Positions 7,011-15,250 of a stretch of 29,627 nt of DNA are shown here, in pieces. The number at the start of each line of letters is the position of its first letter. Position 1 is the first letter of the stretch. The DNA lies in assembly GCA_039933015.1 (NCBI GenBank), contig JBDTOX010000073.1, positions 1 through 29,627 on the forward strand, in the 5' to 3' direction. This DNA is from JBDTOX01 sp039933015 (GTDB lineage: Bacteria; Pseudomonadota; Gammaproteobacteria; Burkholderiales; Methylophilaceae). The notes under the pieces were generated by a model that saw nothing but the letters and a program-made list of their open reading frames with translations, did not search any database and was not told where the DNA came from. A program made the translations under genes and the position numbers.

Positions 7011-7546
7011 TCATTATCCTTGGCGGTCATGTGCCTATCGAGTGCTATGCTTTGTCCGATGACAAATGCCAACATCAGGCCCATGGTGCCAAATAGCTTG
7101 AAATTCACCCATACATCCGTGGAGAAATTGAATGCCACATATAAATTGAGGCAGCCAAGCATTGCGAAGAAAATTGCCCAAGCCAGATTAAGTTTGTCCC
7201 AGATTTTTTCCGGCATACTGATTTTTTTACCCATCAGGCTTTGAATCAGATTTTTCTTAAATAATACATTCGTCACTACCAAGCTAATGGCAAACAGCCA
7301 ATAGAGCACGGTGGGTTTCCATTTGATAAAGCTTTCGTCATGCAGCAGCAAAGTTGCGCCACCGAAAACAACAATAATTACACCGCTGGCAATCAGTGCG
7401 TTGTCTACTTTGCCGTGACGATATTTCACCCAGCCAATCTGAATAATGGTGGCCGCTATAGCCGTGGCTGTGGCGGCATAAATCCCGAAAAATTTGTAAA
7501 CGATAAAAAACAGGATGACCGGGAACAGGTCAAAAAGAAATTTCAT
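7007..7546 (-). CDS. yciB: Inner membrane septation protein YciB (IspZ)
   Basis: The 179-residue protein is almost wholly hydrophobic, with five to six membrane helices and the family's N-terminus MKFLFDLFPVILFF. The loop ending in SFIKWKPTVLYWLF and the ending WVNFKLFGTMGLMLAF are typical. YciB is an inner membrane protein linked to cell envelope synthesis and septum formation; its activity is unresolved. It is the first gene of the yciB-yciI-bolA-ppiC operon. The 144-base region upstream is shared with the divergent rnm gene and contains two small inverted repeats. Confidence 0.95.
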   Translation of the reverse strand: MKFLFDLFPVILFFIVYKFFGIYAATATAIAATIIQIGWVKYRHGKVDNALIASGVIIVVFGGATLLLHDESFIKWKPTVLYWLFAISLVVTNVLFKKNLIQSLMGKKISMPEKIWDKLNLAWAIFFAMLGCLNLYVAFNFSTDVWVNFKLFGTMGLMLAFVIGQSIALDRHMTAKDNE

Positions 7547-7563
7547 ACGGAAGCCTTAAATAT

Positions 7564-7616
7564 AGAGTGAACTCTTTAGTAGAATGAGACAATACATCTT
7601 CAGATACCTAAGGTAT
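7564..7616. other. Two short inverted repeats between yciB and rnm
   Basis: AGAGT-GA-ACTCT (7564-7575) and ATACC-TAA-GGTAT (7604-7616) both lie in the divergent intergenic region. The first is 18 bases upstream of the yciB start. Each has only five-base arms, so chance is possible. Either could be a regulator site for the shared region. Confidence 0.25.
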
Positions 7617-7633
7617 TAGTTAAAGCTGTATTT

Positions 7634-7642
7634 TGCTATGAT
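7634..7642 (+). promoter_or_regulatory. Possible extended -10 promoter for rnm
   Basis: TGCTATGAT is an extended -10 element (TG, one base, TATGAT) on the plus strand, 48 bases upstream of the rnm start. No good -35 hexamer is seen, which is common for extended -10 promoters. Confidence 0.35.
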
Positions 7643-7690
7643 TTGTCTCCTGTCACAAGACTTCACTTGTAAGACCATATACATCCCTCC

Positions 7691-8554
7691 ATGCCATCAC
7701 TGATTGATTTGCATAGCCATTCCACTATATCTGACGGCTTATTGACGCCAGTCGAGCTGGTCGAGCACGCCGCTGGCAAAGGCGTGCGCGTATTGGCCCT
7801 GACTGACCACGATGACACAGCCGGCCTGATTGAAGCGAAAAATACTGCTGTCCAGCATGGAATTCAATTTATTAATGGTGTGGAAATTTCTGTCACCTGG
7901 CGTAAACGTACTCTGCATATCGTGGGCCTCAAAATTGACCCCCAATATGCGCCATTGTTTAATGGCCTGGCGGCAATCAGGGCAGGTCGGCATACACGCG
8001 CTGAAGGAATGGCTGCAAGCCTGGAACAAATCGGTATTGAAGGCAGCCTGGAAGGTGCTTATCAATATGCCAAGCGAGGAATTATTAGCCGCACGCATTT
8101 TGCGCGCTTTTTGGTCGAAAAAGGCCTGGCTTCAGATATGCGTGCAGTTTTCAAAAAATATCTGGTCAAGGGCAAGCCCGGTTATTTTGAGCATCAATGG
8201 GCTAATCTGGAAGATGTGCTGGGCTGGATTGTTAATAGTGGCGGAGTGGCTGTGCTTGCGCATCCGGGGCGCTATGACCTGGGCCGTACCAATATGCTGC
8301 TGCTGTTGGAGGAGTTTCGCAGCCTGGGCGGAACGGCTATCGAGGTTGTGACTGGCAGTCATACAGTGGGTCAGTATCAGGAATTCGCCAAACTTTCCAG
8401 GCAGTTCAGCCTGCAAGCTTCCATGGGCTCGGATTATCATGGTCCAGCCCATGCCTATATAGAAATGGGGCGTTTGCCGGATTTGCCGGCTGGTTGTGTA
8501 CCAGTATGGCAAGGCTGGCCAGAAGCAGAGCGTTTACAGGCGGGCTTGCATTAA
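7691..8554 (+). CDS. rnm: PHP-domain phosphoesterase, RNase AM / 3',5'-nucleotide bisphosphatase (YciV)
   Basis: The 287-residue protein is a stand-alone PHP domain with its metal-binding motifs in order: DLHSHSTISDG (6-16), LTDHDD, NGVEIS, AHPGRYD and GSDYHGP. E. coli YciV is RNase AM, a 5'-3' exoribonuclease that trims the 5' ends of rRNAs; the Chromobacterium relative removes the 3' phosphate from 3',5'-bisphosphonucleosides such as pAp. Either activity is possible here. yciO follows directly, overlapping by one base (TAATG), as yciV and yciO are also neighbours in E. coli. No clear Shine-Dalgarno sequence precedes the ATG. Confidence 0.9.
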   Translation: MPSLIDLHSHSTISDGLLTPVELVEHAAGKGVRVLALTDHDDTAGLIEAKNTAVQHGIQFINGVEISVTWRKRTLHIVGLKIDPQYAPLFNGLAAIRAGRHTRAEGMAASLEQIGIEGSLEGAYQYAKRGIISRTHFARFLVEKGLASDMRAVFKKYLVKGKPGYFEHQWANLEDVLGWIVNSGGVAVLAHPGRYDLGRTNMLLLLEEFRSLGGTAIEVVTGSHTVGQYQEFAKLSRQFSLQASMGSDYHGPAHAYIEMGRLPDLPAGCVPVWQGWPEAERLQAGLH

Positions 8555-9186
8555 TGGCGCAGTATTTCATCATTCACCCGCAGAACCCTCAAGCCAGATT
8601 AATACACCAAGCGATACAGATTCTGCGTAATGGCGGCGTTATCGCTTATCCGACGGATTCCAGCTATGCGCTGGGTTGCGTATTAGGTAACAGAGAAGCC
8701 CAAACCCGCATTCGTGAAATCCGCGGCGTAGATGAAGCTCACCATTTCACCCTGGTTTGCCGCAATCTGGCCGAGCTTGCGACTTATGCGCAGGTGAACA
8801 ATAGCCAGTTCCGGCTGCTCAAAGCCAATACACCCGGGCAATATACATTTATCCTCAAGGCTACACGCGAAGTTCCGCGACGCTTGCTGAATCCCAAGCG
8901 CAGCACTGTGGGATTGCGCGTACCGCAACATGCGGTGACACAAGCTATACTCGATGAGCTTGATGAGCCCTTGTTAAGCATGACTTTATCGCTGCCGGGT
9001 GATGAGGCGGTGCTGAACGAAGCCTGGGCAATCCGTGATCGGCTGGAGCGTCAGGTGGATTTGGTAATAGACGCAGGTGCCTGCATGGCAGAGGCAACTA
9101 CAGTGGTTGATTTAACAGGCGAGATACCACAACTAGTGCGCTTGGGAGCGGGGGACCCTAAATCACTGGGTCTGCACCTTGATTAA
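8554..9186 (+). CDS. yciO: YciO, Sua5/YciO/YrdC family protein
   Basis: The start is the ATG at 8554, overlapping the rnm stop; it gives 210 residues and the family N-terminus MAQYFIIHPQNPQ. The fold is that of L-threonylcarbamoyladenylate synthase, which makes the t6A precursor for tRNAs decoding ANN. Motifs include GGVIAYPTDSSYALGC, FTLVCRNL, TPGQYTFILKATREVPRRLL, SMTLSLPG and LVRLGAGDPKSLG. E. coli YciO is very similar throughout but has been reported as a weak or different enzyme from TsaC, so true t6A synthesis is not assured. No second copy is in the window. Confidence 0.92.
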   Translation: MAQYFIIHPQNPQARLIHQAIQILRNGGVIAYPTDSSYALGCVLGNREAQTRIREIRGVDEAHHFTLVCRNLAELATYAQVNNSQFRLLKANTPGQYTFILKATREVPRRLLNPKRSTVGLRVPQHAVTQAILDELDEPLLSMTLSLPGDEAVLNEAWAIRDRLERQVDLVIDAGACMAEATTVVDLTGEIPQLVRLGAGDPKSLGLHLD

Positions 9187-9219
9187 ATAAGTAACTGGCA
9201 CGGAATAATTTTTGGACAA

Positions 9220-9861
9220 ATGATGGAACTGACCCTGATACAGAAAATTGCGATTTATGCCTTGCCCGTGATATTTGCTATCACCGTGCATGAGGCTGCT
9301 CATGGCTATGTGGCGAGATATTTCGGTGATATGACCGCGCATTTGCAAGGGCGTATCAGTCTTAATCCAATCCGGCATATTGACCCAGTGGGCACTATAC
9401 TTATTCCGGCGCTTACCTTGGCCGCCGGGGGGATACTGTTTGGCTGGGCGAAGCCCGTACCAGTTGATTTTTCGCGTTTGCGTAACCCCAAGCGCGATAT
9501 GCTGTGGGTGGCTGCTGCCGGCCCTGCAGCTAATTTGATCATGGCTATTCTGTGGGCGTTAGCATATAAATTCTCTGTTGATTTTCCACCGGCTATAGCC
9601 ATCCCGCTGCAATATATGGCGCAGGCCGGTATCATGATTAATGTGGTGCTGATGGTGCTGAATCTATTGCCATTACCACCACTGGATGGTGGCCGCATAG
9701 CGGTGAGCCTGCTGCCCCACGGACTGGCTGACCGCTATGCCAGAGTTGAGCAGTATGGATTTATCATTCTGCTGGTGCTGTTGTTCACCGGCATATTATC
9801 CAAAATTCTGTATCCGTTTATTCTAGGTACCATCAGCTTAATTTCCTGGTTGTTCGTATAA
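9220..9861 (+). CDS. Site-2 protease family (M50) membrane metalloprotease
   Basis: The 213-residue protein is a small S2P-type intramembrane protease. HEAAH (about residues 25-29) gives two zinc ligands and the catalytic glutamate; the third ligand is the aspartate in NLLPLPPLDGGR. Between them are GWAKPVPVDFSRLRNP and AAAGPAANLIMA, typical of the compact group without a PDZ domain. Four to five membrane helices are likely. Function is unknown, but the gene is regularly found beside trpS and scpA in proteobacteria. Two ATGs are adjacent (9220 and 9223); TTTGGA just upstream is a modest ribosome-binding site. Confidence 0.92.
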   Translation: MMELTLIQKIAIYALPVIFAITVHEAAHGYVARYFGDMTAHLQGRISLNPIRHIDPVGTILIPALTLAAGGILFGWAKPVPVDFSRLRNPKRDMLWVAAAGPAANLIMAILWALAYKFSVDFPPAIAIPLQYMAQAGIMINVVLMVLNLLPLPPLDGGRIAVSLLPHGLADRYARVEQYGFIILLVLLFTGILSKILYPFILGTISLISWLFV

Positions 9862-9898
9862 TACGATTTATCTTTAATTTGAAAGTTTTTACTTAATT

Positions 9899-11101
9899 AT
9901 GGCTGTTGAGCGCGTTATATCGGGCATGCGACCCACAGGCAACCTGCATCTTGGACATTATCACGGCGTATTAAAAAACTGGATTCGGCTACAACACGAG
10001 CATGAATGCCTGTTCTTTGTTGCTGACTGGCATGCACTCACTACCCATTACGATACGCCGGAAGTCATTGAAGCTAACGTCTGGGAAATGGTGATAGATT
10101 GGCTGGCAGCAGGAGTTGATCCAGCTAATGCCATTCTTTTTATCCAGTCCCGCGTACCTGAGCATGCCGAGCTGCACACTCTGCTTTCCATGATTACGCC
10201 ACTGGGTTGGCTGGAGCGAGTGCCAACCTATAAAGACCAGCAGGAAAAGCTGGCGCAAAAAGATCTCTCGACTTACGGTTTCCTCGGCTATCCTTTATTG
10301 CAGAGCGCAGATATCCTGATGTACAAGGCTACGCAAGTGCCGGTGGGCGAAGACCAGGTGCCGCACATCGAATTCACGCGCGAGATTGCCCGCCGCTTTA
10401 ATCATATCTATGGGCGTGAACTAGGCTTTGAAGAAAAAGCGCATGCTGCGATCAAAAAACTTGGCAGTAAAAAAGGCAGTCTGTATGAGGAGTTGCGCAC
10501 GCGCTATCAGGAGGGCGGAGATGATGAAGCGTTGGAGTCCGCGCGCGCCATGATCGAGGAGCAACAAGGCTTGAGCCTGGGTGATCGCGAGCGCCTGTTA
10601 GGTTATCTGGAAGGCGGCGGCAAGATGATCCTGGTCGAGCCTGATTACAAACTCACACCTGCCTCAAAGATGCCTGGTTTGGATGGGCAAAAAATGTCCA
10701 AGTCTTATAACAACACGATTTCCTTGCGTGAATCAGCCGATGTAGTAACTAAGAAAATCAGGACTATGCCGACTGACCCAGCGCGTATCCGTCGCACGGA
10801 CCCGGGTGATCCGGCCAAATGTCCCGTATGGCAATTACACGCAGTCTATTCTGATGAGGCGATCCAGGAATGGGTACAGACGGGCTGCCGCAGCGCAGGC
10901 ATAGGTTGTATCGAATGTAAGCAGCCGGTAATAGATGCTGTGCTGGCTGAGCTTAAGCCCATACAGGAGCGTGCGGCCCAGTACACGGAAGACTCCACAC
11001 TGGTGAAAAATGTGGTGGCAGAGGGCTGTGAACGCGCGCGTAAACTAGCTAAAGAAACGATGCGTGAAGTGCGCGATGCCATGGGCCTTAACTACTCGTG
11101 A
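9899..11101 (+). CDS. trpS: Tryptophanyl-tRNA synthetase with insertion and four-cysteine motif
   Basis: This class I synthetase charges tRNA-Trp. The HIGH-type signature is HLGH (17-20), with GMRPTGNLHLGH around it, and KMSKS is at 265-269. GEDQVPHIEFTREIARRFN (150-168) is the usual ATP/Trp-site segment. At 400 residues it is about 65 longer than E. coli TrpS. The extra part lies at roughly 177-243, between the Rossmann core and the KMSKS loop, and is charged and helical. The C-terminal domain has C308-x21-C330-x6-C337-x2-C340. That is within one residue of the [4Fe-4S] motif described for Thermotoga maritima TrpRS (C-x22-C-x6-C-x2-C), so an iron-sulfur cluster is likely. The ribosome-binding site is weak. 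Confidence 0.96.
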   Translation: MAVERVISGMRPTGNLHLGHYHGVLKNWIRLQHEHECLFFVADWHALTTHYDTPEVIEANVWEMVIDWLAAGVDPANAILFIQSRVPEHAELHTLLSMITPLGWLERVPTYKDQQEKLAQKDLSTYGFLGYPLLQSADILMYKATQVPVGEDQVPHIEFTREIARRFNHIYGRELGFEEKAHAAIKKLGSKKGSLYEELRTRYQEGGDDEALESARAMIEEQQGLSLGDRERLLGYLEGGGKMILVEPDYKLTPASKMPGLDGQKMSKSYNNTISLRESADVVTKKIRTMPTDPARIRRTDPGDPAKCPVWQLHAVYSDEAIQEWVQTGCRSAGIGCIECKQPVIDAVLAELKPIQERAAQYTEDSTLVKNVVAEGCERARKLAKETMREVRDAMGLNYS

Positions 11102-11895
11102 TACCTGCTGTATTCCCGGCGCCAACAAATGTCCGTATACACGGCGAAACCTTAACCTCACTGCCGCAGGATTTATATATCCCGCCAGATGCGCTGGAAA
11201 TTTATCTGGAAACATTTGAAGGCCCTTTAGACCTGTTGCTGTATCTGATACGCAAACATAATCTGGATATTCTCGATATCCCGATGGCGGATTTGACGTA
11301 CCAATACATGGCTTACGTCAAGAAAATGCACCATGTCGATGAGGGATTCAAGCTCGAACTTGCGGCTGATTACTTGCTCATGTCAGCGATGTTGATCGAG
11401 ATCAAATCGCGCATGCTGTTACCCAAGCCAGCTGAGATTGAGTATGAAGACGACCCGCGTGCCGAACTGGTACGGCGCTTGATGGAATATGAATCCATCA
11501 AGCTTGCTGCACAAAGGCTGGATGCCCTGCTGCAGGTAGGCAATGAAATCCTGGTGGCACAGGCTTATTATGAGCAGATTGTTGAGGTTCAAGCGCCTGT
11601 GGTGTCGCTGGAAGAGCTCATGGCAGCATGGAAGGCGGTGCTGGAACGTGCCAGCCACTTCAAGCATCATAAGGTCAGCCGCGCCGAATTATCAGTGCGC
11701 GAACACATGAGCCATATTTTACGGCGCTTGCAACAGGACAAGCTGGTGGAGTTTGCAGCACTGTACAATGTGCACAGCGATGGTTTGCCCAAGCTGGTTG
11801 TATGCTTTTTAGCTATGCTGGAACTGGTGCGTGAAGGTTTGGTGCGGATGACGCAGCAGATAGCGTTTTCACCTATCTATTTGCAAATTGCCTAG
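11098..11895 (+). CDS. scpA: Segregation and condensation protein A
   Basis: ScpA is the kleisin of the SMC-ScpAB condensin. The 265-residue protein starts with GTG at 11098, overlapping the trpS stop by four bases (GTGA). The N-terminal SMC-neck-binding region has ALEIYLETFEGPLDLLLYLIRKHNLDILDIPMADLT in pieces typical of the family. The MLIEIKSRMLLPKP segment and the C-terminal winged-helix part ending VRMTQQIAFSPIYL are intact. scpB follows six bases later. No smc gene is in the window; it is usually elsewhere in the chromosome. Coupled translation with trpS makes equal expression likely. Confidence 0.94.
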   Translation: MIPAVFPAPTNVRIHGETLTSLPQDLYIPPDALEIYLETFEGPLDLLLYLIRKHNLDILDIPMADLTYQYMAYVKKMHHVDEGFKLELAADYLLMSAMLIEIKSRMLLPKPAEIEYEDDPRAELVRRLMEYESIKLAAQRLDALLQVGNEILVAQAYYEQIVEVQAPVVSLEELMAAWKAVLERASHFKHHKVSRAELSVREHMSHILRRLQQDKLVEFAALYNVHSDGLPKLVVCFLAMLELVREGLVRMTQQIAFSPIYLQIA

Positions 11896-11901
11896 AAAAT
11901 T

Positions 11902-12468
11902 ATGCAGATGCGTATGCAGACAGAACCGCAGACCATAGCGGAGATGAAGTTGGTGCTGGAAGCCGCTTTGCTGACAGCGGCACAGCCGCTTTCGTTAGAT
12001 GCACTGTTACGTCTTTTTGCCGACCGCATGGAGCGAGCGACGCTGCGTATGCTGCTGGATGAATTAAAAACCGACTGGCAAGAGCGTACTATGGAACTGC
12101 TGCAGGTTGCCAGTGGCTGGCGCTTTCAGGTACGTGCTGAATACGCGCCATTTTTGGCGCGGCTAAGTCCTGAAAAACCGCAACGCTACTCGCGTGCGGC
12201 GCTGGAAACCTTGGCAATTATTGCCTACCGCCAGCCTGTTACGCGCGGTGACATTGAAGATATACGCGGTGTTGCAGTTAATCCCAACATCATCCGCCAA
12301 CTGCAGGAACGCGACTGGATAGACGTAGTAGGGCAACGGGATGTACCCGGCAGGCCGTCTCTCTATGCGACGACCCCAACTTTTCTTGATGACTTGAGCT
12401 TGCGCTCTCTGGCGGAATTACCGCCGATGGAGAACTTTGCTCAGGCTGAAATCCCTCTGGATATTTAA
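11902..12468 (+). CDS. scpB: Segregation and condensation protein B
   Basis: ScpB is the winged-helix partner that dimerises and binds ScpA. The 188-residue frame has the N-terminal winged helix (LVLEAALLTAAQPLSLDALLRLF) and the second one with the most conserved stretch of the family, RAALETLAIIAYRQPVTRGD, followed by IEDIRGV and PNIIRQLQERDWI. YATTPTFLDDLSLRSLAELP ends the core. The first ATG (11902) is used; ATGs at residues 3 and 5 are also possible, and none has a clear Shine-Dalgarno sequence. It lies between scpA and rluB, an arrangement widespread in bacteria. Confidence 0.94.
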   Translation: MQMRMQTEPQTIAEMKLVLEAALLTAAQPLSLDALLRLFADRMERATLRMLLDELKTDWQERTMELLQVASGWRFQVRAEYAPFLARLSPEKPQRYSRAALETLAIIAYRQPVTRGDIEDIRGVAVNPNIIRQLQERDWIDVVGQRDVPGRPSLYATTPTFLDDLSLRSLAELPPMENFAQAEIPLDI

Positions 12469-12471
12469 ACA

Positions 12472-13599
12472 ATGGCCCGTCCTTTTAAACAGCAGCGCGA
12501 TGCGCATGCTGCAAATACTAAACCCCAAGCCGTAGATCCGGATGCTGTTCCGCAGCGGCTACATAAACTGCTGGCGCTCGCCGGCCTGGGTTCCAGGCGC
12601 GAGATGGAATCATTGATTGCCAGTGGGCGCGTGACCGTCAACGGCAAGCCAGCCATTGTGGGGGTCGGAGTTGTCCCCAGTGATGTTGTGCGTCTGGATA
12701 GCCGGCCACTGCGCCTGCCTTTTGAAGCCGAATTGCCCAAAGTGCTGCTATATCACAAACCTGAGGGCGAGATTGTCAGCCAGGATGACCCGGAAAAGCG
12801 TGCCACGGTGTTTGATAAGCTGCCGCACATTAAAGGTGCCAAATGGATCGCTATTGGCCGCCTGGACATCAATACTTCCGGGCTGCTGATTTTTACCACC
12901 TCTGGTGAATTAGCCAACCGTTTCATGCACCCGCGCTATGAAGTTGAGCGTGAATATGCCGTGCGCATCTTTGGCGAGCTCACCGAAGCCCAGTTGCTGC
13001 AGCTGACGCAGGGCATTGAGCTGGACGATGGCCCGGCGAATTTCGATTCCATTCGCGCGCAAGGCGGCGAAGGTTCCAACCATTGGTATCAAGTGGTTTT
13101 GCGTGAGGGCCGCAACCGCGAAGTGCGTCGCCTGTTTGAGGCTTTTCAATTACCGGTGAGCCGTTTGATGCGCGTGCGTTTTGGCCCAATCAACCTGCCG
13201 CCCCGGCTCAAGCGCGGCATGATGCTGGAGCTGGAACCCAAGGAAGTGGTTGGGCTGCTGGAATGGGCTGGGCTGGAGGCGCCCAAAACGCCGTTGCGTC
13301 AGCTAAGTGCGCGTGAAAAAGAAAAAGCCGGCAAAACATTCATGCCGAAAGAGCACAAAGCACCAAGCAGTAGAGAAGCAGCAAGCCGGGCGGTCACCGG
13401 CAAGCCTGCGCCGGAATTTTTTGCAGCACCAGCCGATGGGCGTCGCAGAACGGGTGAAAGCAAGCCAGTAAGAGCAAGCAGAGACGCACCAGCCAGCAAG
13501 CCGAGAAAGCCTGCAGCTAATCGGCGAATTCGCCAGGGTTCCGATATGACTGCACCGGCACAGCAAAAGCGTAGTGATCGGAATCGTGGACGCGGTTAA
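12472..13599 (+). CDS. rluB: 23S rRNA pseudouridine synthase B (U2605)
   Basis: RluB converts U2605 of 23S rRNA to pseudouridine. An S4 RNA-binding domain (about 28-75: QRLHKLLALAGLGSRREME) is followed by the RsuA-type catalytic domain with GRLDINTSGLL (129-139); D132 is the nucleophile. LREGRNREVRRLFEA and RVRFGPINLP complete the core by about residue 240. The last 100 residues are a basic, low-complexity tail rich in K, R, A and P (AGKPAPE and similar), as often seen in betaproteobacterial RluB; the E. coli protein is 291 residues. It begins four bases after scpB. No terminator is visible before the next gene. Confidence 0.94.
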   Translation: MARPFKQQRDAHAANTKPQAVDPDAVPQRLHKLLALAGLGSRREMESLIASGRVTVNGKPAIVGVGVVPSDVVRLDSRPLRLPFEAELPKVLLYHKPEGEIVSQDDPEKRATVFDKLPHIKGAKWIAIGRLDINTSGLLIFTTSGELANRFMHPRYEVEREYAVRIFGELTEAQLLQLTQGIELDDGPANFDSIRAQGGEGSNHWYQVVLREGRNREVRRLFEAFQLPVSRLMRVRFGPINLPPRLKRGMMLELEPKEVVGLLEWAGLEAPKTPLRQLSAREKEKAGKTFMPKEHKAPSSREAASRAVTGKPAPEFFAAPADGRRRTGESKPVRASRDAPASKPRKPAANRRIRQGSDMTAPAQQKRSDRNRGRG

Positions 13600-13639
13600 A
13601 AGTGGGTATGGATTGAGCAAAACAAGCTGAAATAATATC

Positions 13640-14317
13640 TTGCTGACGCGACATCCTTACATTCTGGTTGTATTGTTGTCTTTTGTCGGCGGTTACGTCG
13701 ATACCTTTGGTTTCATTGCGCTTTTTGGTCTGTTCACCGCACATATCACCGGAAACTTTGTACTGATGGGCGCCATGATCGTGCACCCTATGCAGGGTGG
13801 TCTGCTCAAGCTGCTCGCATTTCCGGCTTTTCTCTTAGCGGTGGCAGCAGCCAGGGTTATCGTTCTGGATTATGAAAAACAGCAACAATCGCCTTTGAAA
13901 GTCCTTTTCGGGCTGCAAGCGATACTGCTCACAGGATTTATGATAGCCGGACTGATGGCGCCATATCCGCTTGCATCTGATAAAGAACTCGCTGCGATAC
14001 TGGCGGGCATGTTTGGTGCAGCTGCGATGGCTATTCAGGCTGCTGGTGGCAGGACAACGCTATCTTCTCTTGCGCATACGTCCATGATGACCGGCAACGT
14101 CACGCACATGGTTATTGATATCGTGGATATTGTTTATGGCCAGCATGCAGAATTAAAACAGCGCGCCTGTGAGCGCTTAAGGCAGATGATACCCGCTATA
14201 AGCGCTTTTTTCCTTGGTGCAATCAGCGCGGCTGGCGGCTATTTGTATCTGGCTTTTTGGGGATTGTTGTTGCCGATAACCTTATTGCTGATTCTTACAG
14301 CTATCTCGAAGCCTTGA
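13640..14317 (+). CDS. DUF1275 (YoaK) family membrane protein, non-ATG start
   Basis: The 225-residue frame encodes six to seven membrane helices and the family's landmarks: VVLLSFVGGYVDTFGFIALFGLFTAHITGN in pieces near the N-terminus, then AAMAIQAAGGRTTLSSLAHTSMMTGNVTHM. Function of DUF1275 is unknown. The frame is closed by a TGA at 13628-13630, so the start must be TTG at 13640 or CTG at 13643; no ATG lies before the first helix. There is no proper Shine-Dalgarno sequence. Family members start about two to six residues before this point, so little is missing. It may be poorly translated or coupled to rluB, 40 bases upstream. Confidence 0.85.
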   Translation: MLTRHPYILVVLLSFVGGYVDTFGFIALFGLFTAHITGNFVLMGAMIVHPMQGGLLKLLAFPAFLLAVAAARVIVLDYEKQQQSPLKVLFGLQAILLTGFMIAGLMAPYPLASDKELAAILAGMFGAAAMAIQAAGGRTTLSSLAHTSMMTGNVTHMVIDIVDIVYGQHAELKQRACERLRQMIPAISAFFLGAISAAGGYLYLAFWGLLLPITLLLILTAISKP

Positions 14318-14335
14318 GACACAGGCCACATGGAC

Positions 14336-15250
14336 TCAATTGCTGTTGGCCTGCAAGAAATCTTCACGAGCAATCAGGAACACAAACTCATTGCCTGCAT
14401 CGACTTCCAGCCAGGTAAATGGCAAATCAGGATAGGCTTCCAGCAGGGCATCACGATTATGGCCGATTTCCACCACCAATAACCCACCTTCATTGAGATG
14501 CTTTGGTGCTTCACGCAGCAAGGTATGCGTATGATCTAGTCCGGCGAGCCCGCTGCCTAGCGCCAGTTGCGGCTCATTCCGGTATTCCTGCGGCAACGTG
14601 GCCATGGAGGGTGCGTCCACATAAGGCGGGTTGCTGATGATGAGATCGTAAGTCTTGCCTTTCAGCGCGGTAAACATGTCAGACTGAATTGCCTGCACTT
14701 GCTCCTGCAAGCCATAATTGGCGATGTTGATATTGGCTACGCTAATGGCATCGGGTGAAATATCCACTACATCAATGGCCGCATCAGGGAAGGCGTGGGC
14801 AAGCAGGATGCCGAGGCAGCCACTGCCGGTGCAGATGTCAGCAGCACTTTCCACCATTTCCGGGAATTCTATCCAGGGTGCGAGTGACTCTTCCAATAAT
14901 TCCGCAATAAACGAGCGCGGCACTATGACGCGCTCGTCGACATAGAATTTGAAGCCCTTGAGCCATGCTTCACGTACCAGGTAGGCCGTAGGCGTGCGCT
15001 CGGTGACGCGGCGCTCAATCAGGTGGGCAAGATGACGGCGCTCCTGTTCGGTTATGACAGCATCAAGAAAATTTTCCAGCGTGTCATGCGGCAAATGCAA
15101 AGCCGACAGGATCAACCAGGCGGCTTCATCGTAGGCGTTGTCAGTGCCATGACCATAAAAGATAGCGGATTCTTCAAAGCGTGACACCGTGAAGCGTAGC
15201 CAGTCGCGGATAGTAAAAAGCTCTTCAGCGGCGTGGGGATAGATGCTCAT
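14336..15250 (-). CDS. prmB: Protein-(glutamine-N5) methyltransferase for ribosomal protein L3
   Basis: PrmB methylates the glutamine of ribosomal protein L3. The 304-residue protein has the N-terminal helical domain (TIRDWLRFTVSRFEESAIFYGHGTDNAYDEA), the S-adenosylmethionine site ADICTGSGCLGI (137-148) and the catalytic NPPYVD (207-212). GLAGLDHTHTLLREAP and VEIGHNRDAL are typical of PrmB rather than PrmC. Its ATG overlaps the dapE stop by four bases. It is the last gene of the yffB-dapE-prmB operon, a grouping common in betaproteobacteria. The gene converges with the DUF1275 gene; 18 bases separate them. Confidence 0.95.
   Translation of the reverse strand: MSIYPHAAEELFTIRDWLRFTVSRFEESAIFYGHGTDNAYDEAAWLILSALHLPHDTLENFLDAVITEQERRHLAHLIERRVTERTPTAYLVREAWLKGFKFYVDERVIVPRSFIAELLEESLAPWIEFPEMVESAADICTGSGCLGILLAHAFPDAAIDVVDISPDAISVANINIANYGLQEQVQAIQSDMFTALKGKTYDLIISNPPYVDAPSMATLPQEYRNEPQLALGSGLAGLDHTHTLLREAPKHLNEGGLLVVEIGHNRDALLEAYPDLPFTWLEVDAGNEFVFLIAREDFLQANSN

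Noticed and set aside
12465..13620. Several minus-strand frames opposite rluB
   Set aside because: They follow from the high GC and third-position bias of rluB and match no family.
14322..14353. CAGGCCA...TGGCCTG inverted repeat between the DUF1275 gene and prmB as a bidirectional terminator
   Set aside because: The seven-base arms are 18 bases apart, one arm lies in prmB coding sequence and no T run follows on either strand.
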